Shown: piece by piece, positions 13,101 to 26,811 of the stretch
Layout: every line of letters begins with the position of its first letter
Numbering within the stretch: the first letter of the stretch is position 1
Origin: Mangifera indica
Lineage: Eukaryota; Streptophyta; Magnoliopsida; Sapindales; Anacardiaceae
Direction of reading: 5' to 3'
Length of the DNA stretch: 64,000 nt
Assembly (NCBI RefSeq): GCF_011075055.1
Contig: NC_058140.1
Coordinates: 18,291,945 to 18,355,944 of the forward strand
Program-made: the position numbers and the translations under genes
Notes under the pieces: generated by a model
Databases searched by the model: none
What the model was told of the DNA's origin: nothing
Seen by the model: only the letters and a program-made list of their open reading frames with translations

Positions 13101-15588
13101 CCTAACTTGTTCAAGACTTGAAATTGCGTAATTCAATTGACGAAAATAAATATCATCAATGATACTTATTTTCGGTGACATAATCTTATTTAGATCTAGC
13201 CAAGGGTCAGGCCATGCATAAATTTAGTATAATCCATTGTGCCATGCCAAGGCCGGTCTTGGAAGCCATGTTGGCTTATCACAAAACTAAGGCCCAAGGG
13301 AACCACCCATAACCCCTAAGTTGTGCCTCTTAAGTTTTTTTTGTAGGTATGTGTGCTTTTCAAACCAGCCAGTCAAAATTAATTTTTTATATTATTTTTT
13401 TATAATTTTTTCTACCATAAATATAGATATTAACACAACTTATAATTTTGTAAACTGTGTCCTCTAATGCATTATTAAGTAGGTGAAATGCATTATCAAG
13501 TAGGTGAAATGCATAATTAATCAAATTTATAATGATAACATCACTATGGAAATAAAGTTATTAATTAATATAACAGATCATCCACAAATATTCAAGTTAA
13601 TTGCATGACATTCGTATTTGTAGACAAAAATAGAAGTTCCACAGATATTAGCAGTGGATCTTGATAGTGGGTTAGTCAAGTGGCTGATTTTTGCGTATGA
13701 TATTCACTTTATCCTCCAGGTTGCAGGCGGAATTTGGGTCCAAAAGGAATTACAATTGTGTTGCATGCCACCATATCCATTTGGGTTTCCAAGCCAAGCC
13801 CAAATCAGAAAATGAAGCTAACATCGGAATTTAAACTGATATAAACATCCTCTATAATTCAAAATCTCTTATATTATTTATGCTGGTTAATCATTTTATC
13901 TCATTATGTTGGTAGATATGTATTACTACCAGAATTATAACACTATGAGAAAGCTTAAAATTTTTTGAAATGCTCATTCATATAATTATTTTTTGTACAA
14001 AAACCATGGAGTATAACATCTTCTATCTATTCACGTTTCACATACTAATGCCAAATAGGGTTAAAAATGAGGAAGAGTAAAGAGAGGATTTCAATCCCTG
14101 TTTTTGTCCTCACAAAAAATATTAATTTCTATCCCTAGTCTGTCCCTATTATTGGGATGTCAAAGATTCTCTATTCTCTCTCCACAAAAAAAAATCTACT
14201 TTCTATTATCAAAATATAATATAAATATATTAAATAATAAAATTAATTAAAATTAAAATTAATATACTATTTTAAATGTCATAAATATCATATATTAATC
14301 ACCTTAATATACATAATAAAAATATAATTAAATTTAAAAATTTAAATAATCTAAAACTAAAAATATATGCTAGTATTTTAAACAAAAATATTAATATAAA
14401 ATGATGAAGATGAAAACAGGGATAGAGAGGTGAGTGGGGGAAGAAGGGGACATGTATATCCTCATCTTCAATTGATGAGATATTTTTCATTTATGTCTTA
14501 ATTTTTATTAGAAAATCCTCTTTTAATAAAAATATAAAGAGTTAAAGGTCTTAAATTCAAATTAAAATTATCACCTCCGACGTCAAATATAATGATAATA
14601 CTGCATTTATTTTAAGTCCACCAAATTGCTTGTTCAGTTAACTCTTTATTGTTTAATAACTTTAATTTATTCAGTCTAAAAGTTGGTAATATTTTAATCT
14701 CAAACTTGTATTAAAGCTTAAATAACTATGGGTTGATATTGGCATGAAATATAAGATATTATTCATTATTTCGTTTTTATTATAATTTCCATTTTTTAAT
14801 ATTTACCTGATAAGAGTTATAATTTTTTGTTGACTGTATTATCATCATACATTTCTTATAATTCCATTCATATCCATTTATACTTTTGACATTTAATTTG
14901 TTCACGTATATAGAATAAAATTTCGATTAAAGAGTGCAAATTTGATATTTTATTGATTGGTCAGTGTAAGACATGGGGATCCTAAACCTTTTGTTGTCAT
15001 CTGCCTGAAATGCGCTTGGAGTTTGTTCGTTTATATTAAAAATTCACCCAACCTAAATTAAATCGACGTAAATTATGGGAATTACACGTTGATACAATGA
15101 TACATCTTCATTAATTATATATAATTATTTTGACATACAGTTTTTTTTTTACTCAGGCCTAAAGAGTTAGTCATGTAGTGATAACAAAATAAAGAAAAAA
15201 AAAAATAGTTCTGTTGAGGAAAAGGTCAACCATAACAAAATGATAAAATAAATTAAGAATTTCAACAAATATCTGTCATCTTTTATCTCTACAGTCAAAG
15301 AGACTGAGACAAATTATCTTTATCTCTTCGTTAATTAAGAGATGTCTTCGTTAACATCATTTATTAAAGAAAGGATAGTTAAATTAAATGTGGCGATAGT
15401 GACAATCACCATCACTATTATTATCATTGTAGAGGAGAGAAAACCCTATGAATTTAAAGAAGAAAAAGTTAATTTTCAAAGTTTAGGTTAGAGGGTGAAA
15501 TCGAAAAGAAAAATAAGATAAAATTATATATATTTTAATATGATTGATAAAATGACGATTTTATTCTTAGTTTTAACAAAAAATTTTA
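10123..15588. other. Gene-free intergenic region with decayed repeats
   Basis: No supported gene. Contents seen: a T-run at 10570-10589, AT-rich sequence with recurring GTGTAATTTTAATTG-type words at 11560-11830 (similar wording recurs at 53030-53230), a 21-bp tandem repeat (AATGCATTATTAAGTAGGTGA and variant) at 13466-13510, and a patch at 14040-14500 with words like CAATCCCTG and AAAACAGGGATAG that looks like an eroded MITE. Short open frames (10174-10377, 12567-12770) have AT-driven composition and no family motif. Confidence 0.6.
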
Positions 15589-16431
15589 GGCCAAACAACT
15601 ATTTCCCACCCAAGGAATGCTGAAATGTCAAGTTTTCACTCTTTATCTTTCATAATATCAAACACCTACCCATGAGTAGTTAAAATTAACGGAATCTTAA
15701 CCCCTTAAAATTTTATCTCTTTTTGCCCCCCTAAACTTTTAAAACTAAAATTTTCCCCCAACATAAGTTTTAAAAAATAGTAGTTTCACCCTAGGGTTTT
15801 GTTTTGAAATCTCCGGAGATATCTCCGGCGCTATTGCCGACGACCTCTCCCTCCCGAAGCATCCTTTCCTTCCGACGATCTTTTTCCTCTCATTTGGAGG
15901 TCTGATCGACGTCGGAGACAAAGAACTTCGTCGGGGAAGACGAACCCAGACGAAGACGAAGCTGTCGTTTTCGTTTGGGAAGACAGTCGTCTTCCTAGAG
16001 GTCTTCTTCTGGGAAGATGATCGTCTTCCCAGACGAAGATGACAACTTCGTCTTCGTCTTCCAAGGAGTCTCCGACGCCAATCGAACCTCCAAATGGGAG
16101 GAAAGAGATCGCCGAAAGGAGATGGTGCTTTGGGAGGGAGAGGTCGTCGGCAATGGAGTCGGAGATGTCGTCAGAGATTTCAAAACGAAACCCTAGGGTG
16201 AAACTGTCATTTTTTAAAACTTAGGCTGGGGGAAAATTTTAGTTTTTTAAGTTTAGGAGGGCAAAAATAGATTATATTTTAGTTTATTTTTAATATTATA
16301 GAGAAAATGATGATTTTACCCTTACCACCGTTAATTTTAACTGCTCATGGGTGGGTGTTTAGTATTATAAAAAATAAAGGGTGAAAACTTGACATTTCAG
16401 CATACCTTGTATGGGAAATAGTCGTTTGACC
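15589..16431. mobile_element. Mutator-like fold-back element with perfect 9-bp target duplication
   Basis: 843 bp, beginning GGCCAAACAACTATTTCCCA and ending with the inverse TGGGAAATAGTCGTTTGACC. It is flanked on both sides by AAAATTTTA (15580-15588 and 16432-16440), the 9-bp duplication expected of Mutator-type transposition. The terminal arms pair for well over 100 bp, and the pairing continues with interruptions inward, so the element is close to one long hairpin. The GC-richer centre carries repeats of GAAGACGAAG and CTTCGTCTTC. Open frames on both strands here (15831-16064, 15995-16183, 16039-16224) are by-products of this palindrome. No transposase, so non-autonomous. Confidence 0.88.
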
Positions 16432-16440
16432 AAAATTTTA

Positions 16441-17618
16441 ATAACAGTTTATCTGTGGTTAGATATTTAAGATTTTGAAACTCTGCAAATATATATTTAT
16501 CTTTGCATTAAAACTTAAATAAAAAATAACCCTTTGATTTATATATACATTCTTTTTTGAAATGAAAAATTTATCACATGCTAAATAGCTTATTTTTTAT
16601 CTGATGAATTTTGTATATGTTCTGTAATAACAAAACATCCAGAACTCGTACACATGCAAAGATTTATCATCTAAATTTATTGTTTAATTTTTGTCCAAAG
16701 ATATCTATGATCTTGTGTTCTTGTATGTACTAAAATTATATATAGCGGCTTTAAATTAAGATGTGTCATTCAACATTATAAACAAACGTACTAGCTGCGT
16801 CGATCGACCACTGCATCCAAATTTACGTGGGTGAAATATCATAAACCAGAAAATTAGAGTAATTGCAGAGAAAAATAGAAAAGATCTACAGAAATATATA
16901 GACATGAAGAGAGGAAACAAGAAAGTGAAATACAATAATATATTTTATGTACAATAGTCTATCACTTGCTTTCATTTCTCAGGGACTTCATCAGTGGTAA
17001 AAATGCCATAGGAGGGTTTTTTTGTTTTTTCTGGTTATGAACTCACAACCAGAAGTGGAATGGCATGAAACATCATTGAACAGATAAGAAGAAGGTAGAC
17101 ATGGTGGGGACGACAAATACAACATGACGAGAACAACATCGTCACCATTCTTAAGATGATCATTATAAATTCCACATTAACTGACGACACATACACGCAC
17201 ACTGAAAAAGAGAGAGAAAGAGTTTGATAGTAAGGTTAAAAACAGTGAAGGATCTTTTTCGTGCCAAGAGAAACTTTATATCAAAACTTAACATAGAAAA
17301 CCTGGAATCCATCCCATTTGCACCACCACATTGTGTTTTGTTTTGTTTGTTCTCTAGTACTCTCTGCAGTGCGCTTACTCTTCTCTGAACGAGCCAAAAC
17401 AAAATGGGAATCCTCACAAACTATCAACTAAACCTCTCTCTCTCTTTTACTCTCTATATCTCTCTTTGCATTTTCCTATTTGGGATTCATGTAAGTACAC
17501 AAAACACACCATCATAACCTATTTGTTCACTGAAGGAAACACACAAAGCAAAAACATTTTCAAATAAAACACACCCACAAATTAAAAAAGTTGAAAAAAA
17601 AGAAATCAACAAGTGAAT
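16441..17618. other. Intergenic DNA downstream of the bHLH gene
   Basis: AT-rich with no recognisable coding region. The part just below 17619 is the likely 3' untranslated region and terminator area of the minus-strand bHLH gene. Confidence 0.5.
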
Positions 17619-19375
17619 TCAAAGAGACCTGTGTTCAAGGTTATTGATATTGGTTCTTTGTCTCTTAACATTCGCTGAAGAAGACTCTTCACCAGAAGTC
17701 TTCTCCATCACTGCTTTTAATGCTTCTTGGATTGAGCTTATAGAATACTGTTGTTGCTGTTGCTCACCGCTACTGATTGAATCTTCTTCACCAGTAATGA
17801 ACAAAACATTCTTTACACGCCCCCCGAGTGTTGTAATTTCTGCTTTCAGCGTTCTTAAACGTAAAGCTTTCAAGGTTTTTATCAGGTCAGGTAAGAGATC
17901 AGACCTATCTTCACAGCAAAGTGAAGCTTTTATTACGAACTTACCATCCTCGTCCGATGCGTCCACTGTTAGCTCATCGATTTCCGTTGGTACTGGACTC
18001 GTTTCAGCTATCAAAGAAGTCTGCCGTTTTAGCTCTTTAACATGTTGGATTACTTCAGCTAGTAAAGAAGCCTTGTCCGTCTGTCTCAAACAAACATCTA
18101 TTAATGTACATGCAAGTACCACAGACAAAACAAAAGAAAATAAAAGTAAAGTTGTTGTTTTGTGTGTTTCACCGAGTGGACATTAAACTGTTGAGTATGT
18201 TGAAGTTGTTTTAGTTTGTGAAAAGAAGAGCTTATCGTTTGATGATTCAAACTCCATTGTTAACGATAACGTTTCACAAATGGAAGTGCACGGTTCACGG
18301 TATAGAGTGAATAGACTGACAAGAATGCCAGATTGTCTGTCTTCGTTTCTTTTCATTCTCATTTTAGTTTGACTGGTAACCGGCAGGAAATTTCTGCGGA
18401 AGCTTTTCTACTGCTTCTTGGTTCCTCTTTATCGTATCAATGGAACGTTTTTGTTTCCGTGGAACTAACAAAATACTCAGAAGAACAAATCAAAAGCAAA
18501 CAATTTTTTTTTTTCAAAAGCAGAAAGAGATCAAAGTGAAAAGAAAAGTGTAGAAAATCAGAAATGTAACCGCCTTTGATGTCTAAATGGTAGGTTTTAA
18601 TCATCTTATCAGACCAAAAACCTAATTCGAATCTTCCAAAGATCTACAGAGATCTTTGAATGGAAAAGCCCATTATAATACAAAACAAAAAGTGAACTAA
18701 AATAAAAGGTATTGGTTACTCAACAGTCTACCCCATATAATATACCCCATGTTGAAAGTGTGAAATGTGTGGGTTTTTTTTCAGTGAAATTTTTTTATCT
18801 TTACTTACTTTGGTGGTGCTGGGTAGTAAGCTGCGTAGCTTAGCAAGATGGTTGTTGATTCTTTCCCTTCGTCTCCTCTCAGCTTCACTGTGGCTTTTTG
18901 AAGCAGCGAGGGCCTTAGCATCCATAATTTCTTGGGCGGTCATTTTTCCAAATTCAGCTTGTAGACCAAAAGGGGCTGAACCGGGTTGAACCATTGGTCC
19001 AAGAGTATCTGATATGATCCTGAGATGATCACTTGATGGACCGTCATATGCAAACTGAACGCCGGGAGCTCTTCTGTTGACCAAACTCCCATATGATGAT
19101 GGTGGAGGTGGAAGAAGAAATGGGTCATGTTCATGAACCGGGTTGGTGGTGTAGTTAGCCGGGTTGAAAGAGTGAACTTGAGTGAGAGACCATGGCAGGA
19201 TGGGAGAAACTTCAGGAAAAATCAATCCTCCTCTACCTCCTCCATACATATCATTATTGTGTTGCTGTTGCTGTTGCATGAGTTGTTGCTGAAGAAAAAA
19301 CTGTTCTTGATAGCCTTGAATGTTATGAATAGTTTGAGAACACTGTCCTTGATCTTCTTCCTTAAATCCGCACAT
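17619..19375 (-). CDS. T5L1: bHLH transcription factor, TMO5 / TMO5-LIKE1 (bHLH30/bHLH32) clade
   Basis: Two coding exons, 19375-18809 and 18080-17619, joined in phase 0 across a 728-bp intron, give 342 residues (Arabidopsis TMO5 and T5L1 are of similar size). The start is the ATG of MCGFKEEDQ; upstream in-frame codons are 5' UTR. A Gln-rich tract lies at residues 29-38 and a Pro-rich stretch near 89-92. The bHLH spans about 158-213: the basic part SHSEAERRRRERINNHLAKL keeps the H-E-R DNA contacts, and the intron falls at the loop after LLPSTTK. An ACT-like C-terminal half (about 225-305) has the motif DLLPDLIKTLKAL. In Arabidopsis this clade dimerises with LHW and drives periclinal divisions of vascular initials downstream of auxin. 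Assignment to T5L1 rather than TMO5 rests on the adjoining RING and TCP genes; it may be the single pre-duplication copy. Confidence 0.93.
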
Positions 19376-19778
19376 CTCTCTTCTGTAATTAAAAACTAGA
19401 CACCAAGAATATTCAATATGTATAGCTAGTTGGTTGGAGAGGTTGTTATCATATTGATCACTTACTTGAGTGAAAAGGATGAATAAAAGAAGAAAGGATA
19501 TGGAAGTTGATATAGACTTTTCTATAGACAGAAAAAAATGGTAAAAGAGAACATAAGAAGACAGAGCTTCCTTTGATATGTGTAATAAATATGTGTGGAT
19601 ACACTGACTTTTCTGTGGTGGACTGGTGGTGGTGGTAAAAGAAAGAAAAGCCAAACCCAAAGACCTCTTGGACTCTATGATAATGATCTATTTCTCAATC
19701 TCTTTCACTCCTTTGTGCGGGTGAAGATCCTCTTTTATCCTTTGCTTGAAACTAAACTTCCCTTGGTGCTTTGTTGTT

Positions 19779-19808
19779 ATAGAGCCTGTAAATATATAGA
19801 GCCTGTAA
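19779..19808 (-). promoter_or_regulatory. Candidate TATA box and small direct repeat upstream of the bHLH gene
   Basis: On the minus strand CTATATATTT (19791-19800) lies about 415 bp above the ATG and would leave a roughly 0.4 kb 5' UTR. It sits between two copies of TAGAGCCTGTAA. This is a sequence match only. Confidence 0.3.
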
Positions 19809-20289
19809 GTACTGCTACACTCTGCTTTCTTCTTACGGCATTCTCAATCCAACAATATCCCTGTAGCTATCAGGATGAATTGAATTGAAGTATCTTTTTT
19901 AATTTTTTATACACAAAGTAATATGGTGGTCGTTTGCTTAGAATAACAATATATGTTGCTAAGTGGTTGGTGGAACCGTAGAAGTGTATAATTACACAGT
20001 GTGTATGCAGTGGGAGAGAGAGAGAGAAAGGAAGAAGGATGGGAAACACAAAAACAAACACAGTGAACACACAACACACAGATTGTCGACCGACCAAAGA
20101 CCAAAAAGGCTGATAGTATCATCATGATAAAAGGCTTAGCTAAACCCTTTTCTATTCTTTAAATTTTTAGCCTCTCTATTTTCCTACCTCGGTCAAGCCC
20201 CCACGTTCTTCCATACTCTTGGCTATTTCCACGCCACCCTTTCTGCTTCCCCAAGACCATGTAATCATTGTGTCTTGGAACATACTCCA

Positions 20290-20290
<1 letters not shown>

Positions 20291-20324
<34 letters not shown>
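20291..20324. repeat. (CT)n tract upstream of the bHLH gene
   Basis: Nearly uninterrupted CT dinucleotides, that is GA repeats on the sense strand of the minus-strand gene, about 0.9 kb above its ATG. A second GA-rich patch lies near 20012-20030. Such tracts are common in plant promoters and can bind BBR/BPC factors; no function is shown here. Confidence 0.6.
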
Positions 20325-20517
20325 CTGCTAACCATAGCTTTCTTCTTCATAAGTTTCTTGGTTTTCAGTTACTTGAATTCATTACATTACTTCTTACAGC
20401 AATTTCACTTTTGGAAGGTGTTAAAGCATTGTTTATTTTAATTAATAAACTTAACAAGTCCAATATTGTGTTTATGAAATGTGCCCACATTGTGTAATTT
20501 TGGAGGTATCCAAAATT

Positions 20518-20523
20518 TGTCTC
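20518..20523 (+). promoter_or_regulatory. Single TGTCTC auxin-response-like motif
   Basis: TGTCTC about 1.15 kb upstream of the bHLH start. TMO5-clade genes are known MONOPTEROS (ARF5) targets in Arabidopsis, so the site is relevant, but one hexamer is expected by chance at this distance. Confidence 0.2.
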
Positions 20524-20524
20524 A

Positions 20525-23500
20525 TTTTTTGTTAAATTATGATGAAGTCCTTGATGATTGGCGGGGAATTAGACAAAGTATACTTTATGCTGGTTCAGGT
20601 AAGGTTTTGTCTATTGCAACACTACAAAATTATAAGTGTTTCTAATTACTTTTACCAAATGGCTCGGTATTCCGAGTTTCTAATCACTGTTTATCTTTAC
20701 CCTATGCCACGAGCTCTAGAGTTTGCTGCAATCGGCTTGCTGGTTGGGCCAAAAGATGTCCTATTTTCTTCTAACATATGATGCGTTTATAGTAAAAAGA
20801 AAAAGAGTGAAAGAAAGAAGCATCATGGCTCAACTCAAAGGTCTTGACCAGGAGGGTCAAGGCATAACTTAGTTACACAGTTACTAAGTAGTTTAGCCAA
20901 CAAAAATCATTAAACCAACCTACCCAATTCAGTTTTAAAGCTTTTTAATTGAAAATTTTCGAATATTAACCAATGTAGAGCATTGGTAGAAAGGTGGGTG
21001 AAGTTTTTACCCTATGGAGTGAAGCACTAGGCATATTGTTTGTGTGTACAATAGTAATAGTTTGTGTTGGGCAGAGAAAAGTTGAGTATATTTTAGAGGG
21101 GTTTGTGGCCACACGCATGGGTTGGTTGGTCCCCATTGTTTATCTTTTTTTTTTTTTTTTTCAGTAGCCTATTCATTCAAACATTTGATGATAGCTGCAC
21201 CACCACTACTGCCTCCAGCTTTCTCTTTTCTTCTCTTCTCTTCTGTTCTCTTCTCTTTGTTTTTGTTTTTCATTATGACATCAAATCCACCCTGTCATGA
21301 CGTTTTCTTCTTATTATACTTTTGCCTCTTCCCCTTCGCCTACACATTCAATTTTCTTCATTACTGCCTCTTCTTCATCCCCATATCTGTTGTTTAAGGA
21401 TTAACATGGCTTTTAACTGTTGTCTCCCGCGAAAAACAGAAATTGGCTATTGCTTAATTCTACTTTTTGTTGGATGTTTTTCAATTCAACGAACAAAGGA
21501 AAGGGAGAATTCTTTTTACATTCCCTAATGATTCTTATGGTATAAAAAAATTGATCTGTTTTATGGTAGATTCTTAAACTCGTTAAACCTAAATTTTGGA
21601 GTAGGATTATTTAAGGAGTCTATGAAAATTTACCAGAATTGAAATATAAACTATATTAGTAGGAAATTCTACATTTTCTTGATATTTAATGAGGAATTTC
21701 ATGCATCCTACGTAGTTGGATCAATCATGCATGTCAGTAACTCTATATGTTTTTCATCCAACAACTGACATAATTAATGTTTCTCAAAATAAAAATACGT
21801 TATATATTATTTCAGTACAATATGTCTAATATTAATGTGTCATAGATTCTCCCATTGATGTAAAATTAAGAGTGACGGATACAAAAGTACGATGATAATT
21901 CACATTTGCAGCGAAATCATTGAATTTTACAATCATTACAACAACAAAAAATAAAACTATAATCTTAATTGTATATTCTACAATGTTGTTAATTTTTAGG
22001 TAGACTGGTTCCTGGTGTAGTCACCGACGTCGTTTCTTTACCTTGGATGAGTTTTGAGCTAAAGGAGTTTCACACAAAAATTACTCCACCATTGTTGCTG
22101 ACAATTGTAGAATTTCAAACCCAATACATTCTTATTAATAGATATTTGCAGCTTTTCAAAAACATAGCGTTCTTTAGCCTATTACCGGAATTTAAAGGGT
22201 CGTTTTTTCCAGTCTCCTCAACTGTTTTCTATAAGATTCGGGAAATCTTTGTTACGAAGGCTTTGTTATTAAATAAGTAGTGGATTATACAATAATTCAA
22301 TATTTAACATAAGAGTAATGAAGTTAGAGGAGCCTAATAATCGGCACATCAAGTGCCTTTTGCGGATCATTGCTTATAATAAACAGGAATATAATGAATG
22401 CTCAGCTTCTTCCTCAGGTACATTGTACTTTTGAATATTTATAAATTCATATGTGGTCCATCATATGAATGCCACCAAGGTATCCTATTTCTTTATACGA
22501 AGTAGTGGTTCTCGCAAGAGATGGGCAGATTGCTACTACCACTATAGAAGTATATGATCTTAACTAACTATGACAATATATTTAATGCATAATTTGCCCA
22601 CTCAAATAATTAATTCCTAGACGGCTAAAAATTAAAAGCCTTTCCCTAGATGTCACTTCAACAAATACCCATCAAAGACTGATGAGTTTCTCTTTTCTCT
22701 TGTCGTTTCAGTGAACAAATCTTTTGCTCCATCCATCGGCTGCATCACTTTCATTTTAGTTTAGCTTTTACGATCGCAAGTATATAATTTGGATGCTGGT
22801 ATGCAAAGGATGATTTTATTAAATCTTTTATGTCTGCTGCTCGCTCTCTGCTTTATACACTAACTGGATATAATTCAACTCTCTCTTTTCTTTAAACATA
22901 TTTGCAGAACTGCAACATTGAATTACAGATGGTCACTCATGACATCCACTATGTCGCTTTGCAGGGACTTGAATACTTCCATGTATATATAGATAATCCA
23001 TGATTCATTTCCTTTTAAGCAAAAGGCGAAAATCATCAACAAATTGCACGCTACAAATAATTCTTAATTAATACTTGATTAACGAAGGCACCACATGATA
23101 GTCTGAGTTTACTAAAACTAATGGATTATATGTGAAAAAAATAACATTTTGGCTAAAATAAAATAACTATCTTTTATTCATGTGTATATATATATCATCT
23201 TTACATTTATTTTCTATTGAAGGTATGTCAAGTAAATAGTCTAACTTTAGAATCATGTACATGTGAGATATATATAATCAATTCATTTTGACAATCATTC
23301 AAGTGATTATCGATCTTAATTTTTATTTTAGTAAGTTGGAATATAACTAATAAACGATGAGAGTGTTATTCATAGATATAAAATTTATAACTATGATTAA
23401 AAAGTTAATATAATCCATTTATGTTGGACTTGATTGAAGTTTGTAGATAAAACAGAACTTTTCCTTAAGCTTATTATGGGTTACTTGGGGGATATCTCAT

Positions 23501-26500
23501 TATAATTTAAATAGTCAAATTTAATAATATGTATTTAAATACTCATCGCCTAGTAAATTAAGGAAGATCAAAAGTTTGAATCGATTGTTAGAATTTCCAA
23601 ATCCCTTAAACCTTTTTGTAAAAGTAGTCTTGGTCCAATTGGCAATCATGTAGCTAGCTAGTTGTCCTAATGGCGTGGATGAACAAGTGTTAATTCTTTG
23701 TCTGGTTGGAGGCAATTCCTATGACTACATTAGTCAAAATAATGACTTAAATTTCCAATGAAGTGTATCCCCATTATGGGACAGTGCGTTTCTGCAATAT
23801 CTAATCAGAAGCCCACTTCCTAAGTCTCTTTCATTCACGCAAGTACAAAATATTAATGCCTCACTGCTTCTGTAATTATCATTTCTCTTAAGCCGAAAGT
23901 AAGTTCTCCCACTACCTTTAATTTTGACTTTCATCAGCAAAATTCTAAGGCAAGTTTGAAGGTTATTTTATCATTGTTCCTCAACCCCTTTTTATCATGA
24001 GGTTTGCAATATTTTGCAGCTGTGTTGCTTTGTTCTTCCATAATCATTCGTATGGATGATACAACAAGTAGAAATAAGAAAATTAATTCATACTTAAAGT
24101 GCATGTGATGAAGACAGTGGGAGTGATGCATGCTTAAACAGAACGCTTTGTAAATTTAGTCGACGATCACATGCATTCATCATGGAGAATTAAAGTTATA
24201 ATTCAAAGCTTTGATTTTTGATCCTGATGATCAGTAATAATCTGGAAACAAAAAGACACTGCTACAGTAGAATGATTGTGCATGCATGAACATGACAGTG
24301 AGTATTTCTCAAGCTAACCTGTTTTTATAAAATGCTCATCAAATTGACATGCCAGACAAAAAGAACAATAAATTGATTACCCAAAAAGTCTTTGAGTAAT
24401 TTATTTGAGCTTACCTGATTGTCTTCAGATTTTATAATAATATATAACAATATGTACCAAAATTTTGCTGCATATTGAACTTGTCTCCTGAGTAATTATG
24501 TTATCTCTTTTGAATGAAATAGTTCTAAACATAATCTAGAAATTAAAAATCCAAATTCTCCGATTAAACTTTGCTGTGTCTTCACATTCACACACGCACA
24601 TGGTCAAGGTTGAGGATATGGATAATATACAGTATTACTGATCTTAACGGACCGAAGGGCCTACAAAATTTGAAGCCACAACGCACACAGATGCCCAATT
24701 CCCCAGTTCGTGGGCTGACAAGAAAACAACTAGCTGAGTTGTTTACTTGTCAACCAGATGAAAAGGGCCTACGGTTTGTAAGCATCAGAGCTTGGATGAC
24801 AACAAACAAAATGGACTGGAGTTACGTGTATTACCGCAGAAATTTGGTGCTAAAAAACTGAGTTGCCATCTGACAAGACAAGCAAATTATTATCTACGAA
24901 AATGAATACCAATTGCCATCCAATTACATAAGGAAGTGTCGACCATTTTTGATGAGCAAACATGGGGAAAGGCCCCATATCTCTACACAAAGAAAGGAAA
25001 CAAGCCCACTGTAAGAGGAGGCAGAACAACTTGAGGGAATCATGTGAGCGGAAATAGTGACTCGCAGGTTTTGCAGCCGTCTCGACAGCTGGCTCTATCT
25101 GTCATATCGCCTATTTATTCATTGCTTTTGTTCCTGAATTGATTGGTCTTCAATTTCTCCTGAAACGTAATTACTCTCTGTTATCCATCCATCCCATCCA
25201 TGTCAGAAAGAAGCCACAGCTTCCGCTGCTCCGTTTTGGCTTTAGATACCGTAGCTTATCCCTGCACCGCCTAATCTGTTAACTGCGCCTAGTGAAAGAA
25301 TTTGGATCTTAATCAATGCTACCTCCCACACCCACAAAAATTGACACGAGCCAATACAATGTATCTTCATTTGATTGAAATTTTGATCAAAGCAAAGGAG
25401 ACGACTAAATTAAAAGTTGATATGAGATATTCTTCAATTCTTGTATCTTTAATTATATTGGTTCCCTTGCATTTTATATAGCAGGCAAGTGGTGGTCTTA
25501 TTTTGGAGAGCAACATCCTGAATTACAAAAATTAGTCAATAGAGTTTTGAGTCAGACATGTGCTGGGGTGGGCTGAAAAGGAACCTGTGTGAGAAGTTGC
25601 TGAACATGGGAAGGAATCTTATCCACCAACAATTATTAAGTGATCTGACATTTGACGGCTCCGCTGTCCGCCAGGACAACTTGAAATTGTTATCCGTAAT
25701 TCGCTACTTGGATGTACCGAGGACGAAAGTCTCACTAAGTCTAGATGAATAACCAAAAGAAATTTATTTTCGAGAAGTAATTTGAATGAGAATTTATGAA
25801 ATTATTCATTACACTTTTTAATTATTTGTCATAATATTATTACTTTGATAGTATTTACACGGAAGGGATATGAATAGGTGAAAAAAGGGAGAAAAATATA
25901 CCATAATTCTTATAGTGGGAACAAGACGATGGCGAAGAGGTGTCCCATCCTACATGAATGAGGATGAAGATAACCATCCTTGTCCTGCCCTTTCCCATTG
26001 CAATCTTTACCCCACCACAACTTCCTCACGCGTTATCATTCTCAACTGCTTCCCTCGCTTCCATTGCTTTGAGGACTCCACCACCACCCACACATGGGCC
26101 ATAAACTTGCCTTTCCAAGTCGAATCTGTTGGTATTGATATCCAAGTAGAGCTCTCCCACTTGTCGCATCAAAAGACCATGGTCTTGCTATTGTTTGACT
26201 GGGTGCATTGCGTTGTTGGTTTGATGGAGCTGAAAAGTAAGCCAAACGGGTCTAACTCGAGTTGGGATGGGCTAGGATAGTAAAACAATTTTTTAAGGGA
26301 AGGGGGAGGGGGTTTGTTGTAATTGAAGATTTTGGCCGAACCACAACACACCTTTCTAAACTGAGTGGTGTCATGTCAACTCATTCATATATTGTGTTCG
26401 AGTTAGTCTGTTTTTTACCTCAAATACAAAGAGACAAAATTCCAACACTCATTTACTGAAACAGGTCTAATTGGACATTAACGAGGGTACAATATTCATA

Positions 26501-26811
26501 AATTACTCGTTTCCATCTTTTTTTAAATTTCTTTTGGCTAAGTCACATGAAAATCACGCACAGGGTATAGAGAGACAACGAAATAAAAAACCATTCTCTC
26601 TCTCTCTCTTTTATTTTTCCACAAACCATCAATCACAAGACCCCGAAGACTTGTCTCGTTGCCCACATGAATCACATACACCAAATTCAAACAAATGCCC
26701 AAAATTCATTACTTTTTAATATTAGGCATTAAATAATTATATTATGTATTTAAAAAAATTAAATAAAAACCAACAAGATTTGTTTGACTGACTGAGTCAT
26801 ACCTCATGAAC
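20525..26811. other. Long gene-free interval between the bHLH and aspartyl protease genes
   Basis: I find no supported gene. Open frames at 20539-20781, 22047-22280, 24571-24861, 25558-25752 and 25915-26280 lack family motifs and credible splice partners. The patch at 25960-26100 has C-rich words (CATCCTTGTCCTGCCC) reminiscent of decayed MITEs. Part of the interval is probably upstream regulatory DNA of the bHLH gene, whose relatives have complex cell-type-specific expression. Confidence 0.5.

Noticed and set aside
15831..16224. Overlapping frames on both strands rich in Ser, Arg and Glu
   Set aside because: They arise from the palindromic GAAGACGAAG core of a fold-back element, not from a gene.
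17644..18186. 180-codon plus-strand frame
   Set aside because: It mirrors the bHLH second exon on the other strand, which has clear family motifs.
24571..24861. 96-codon plus-strand frame
   Set aside because: No domain, and no coherent upstream or downstream exon.
25915..26280. 121-codon plus-strand frame
   Set aside because: Begins with GTG, has no recognisable domain, and part looks like a C-rich MITE remnant.
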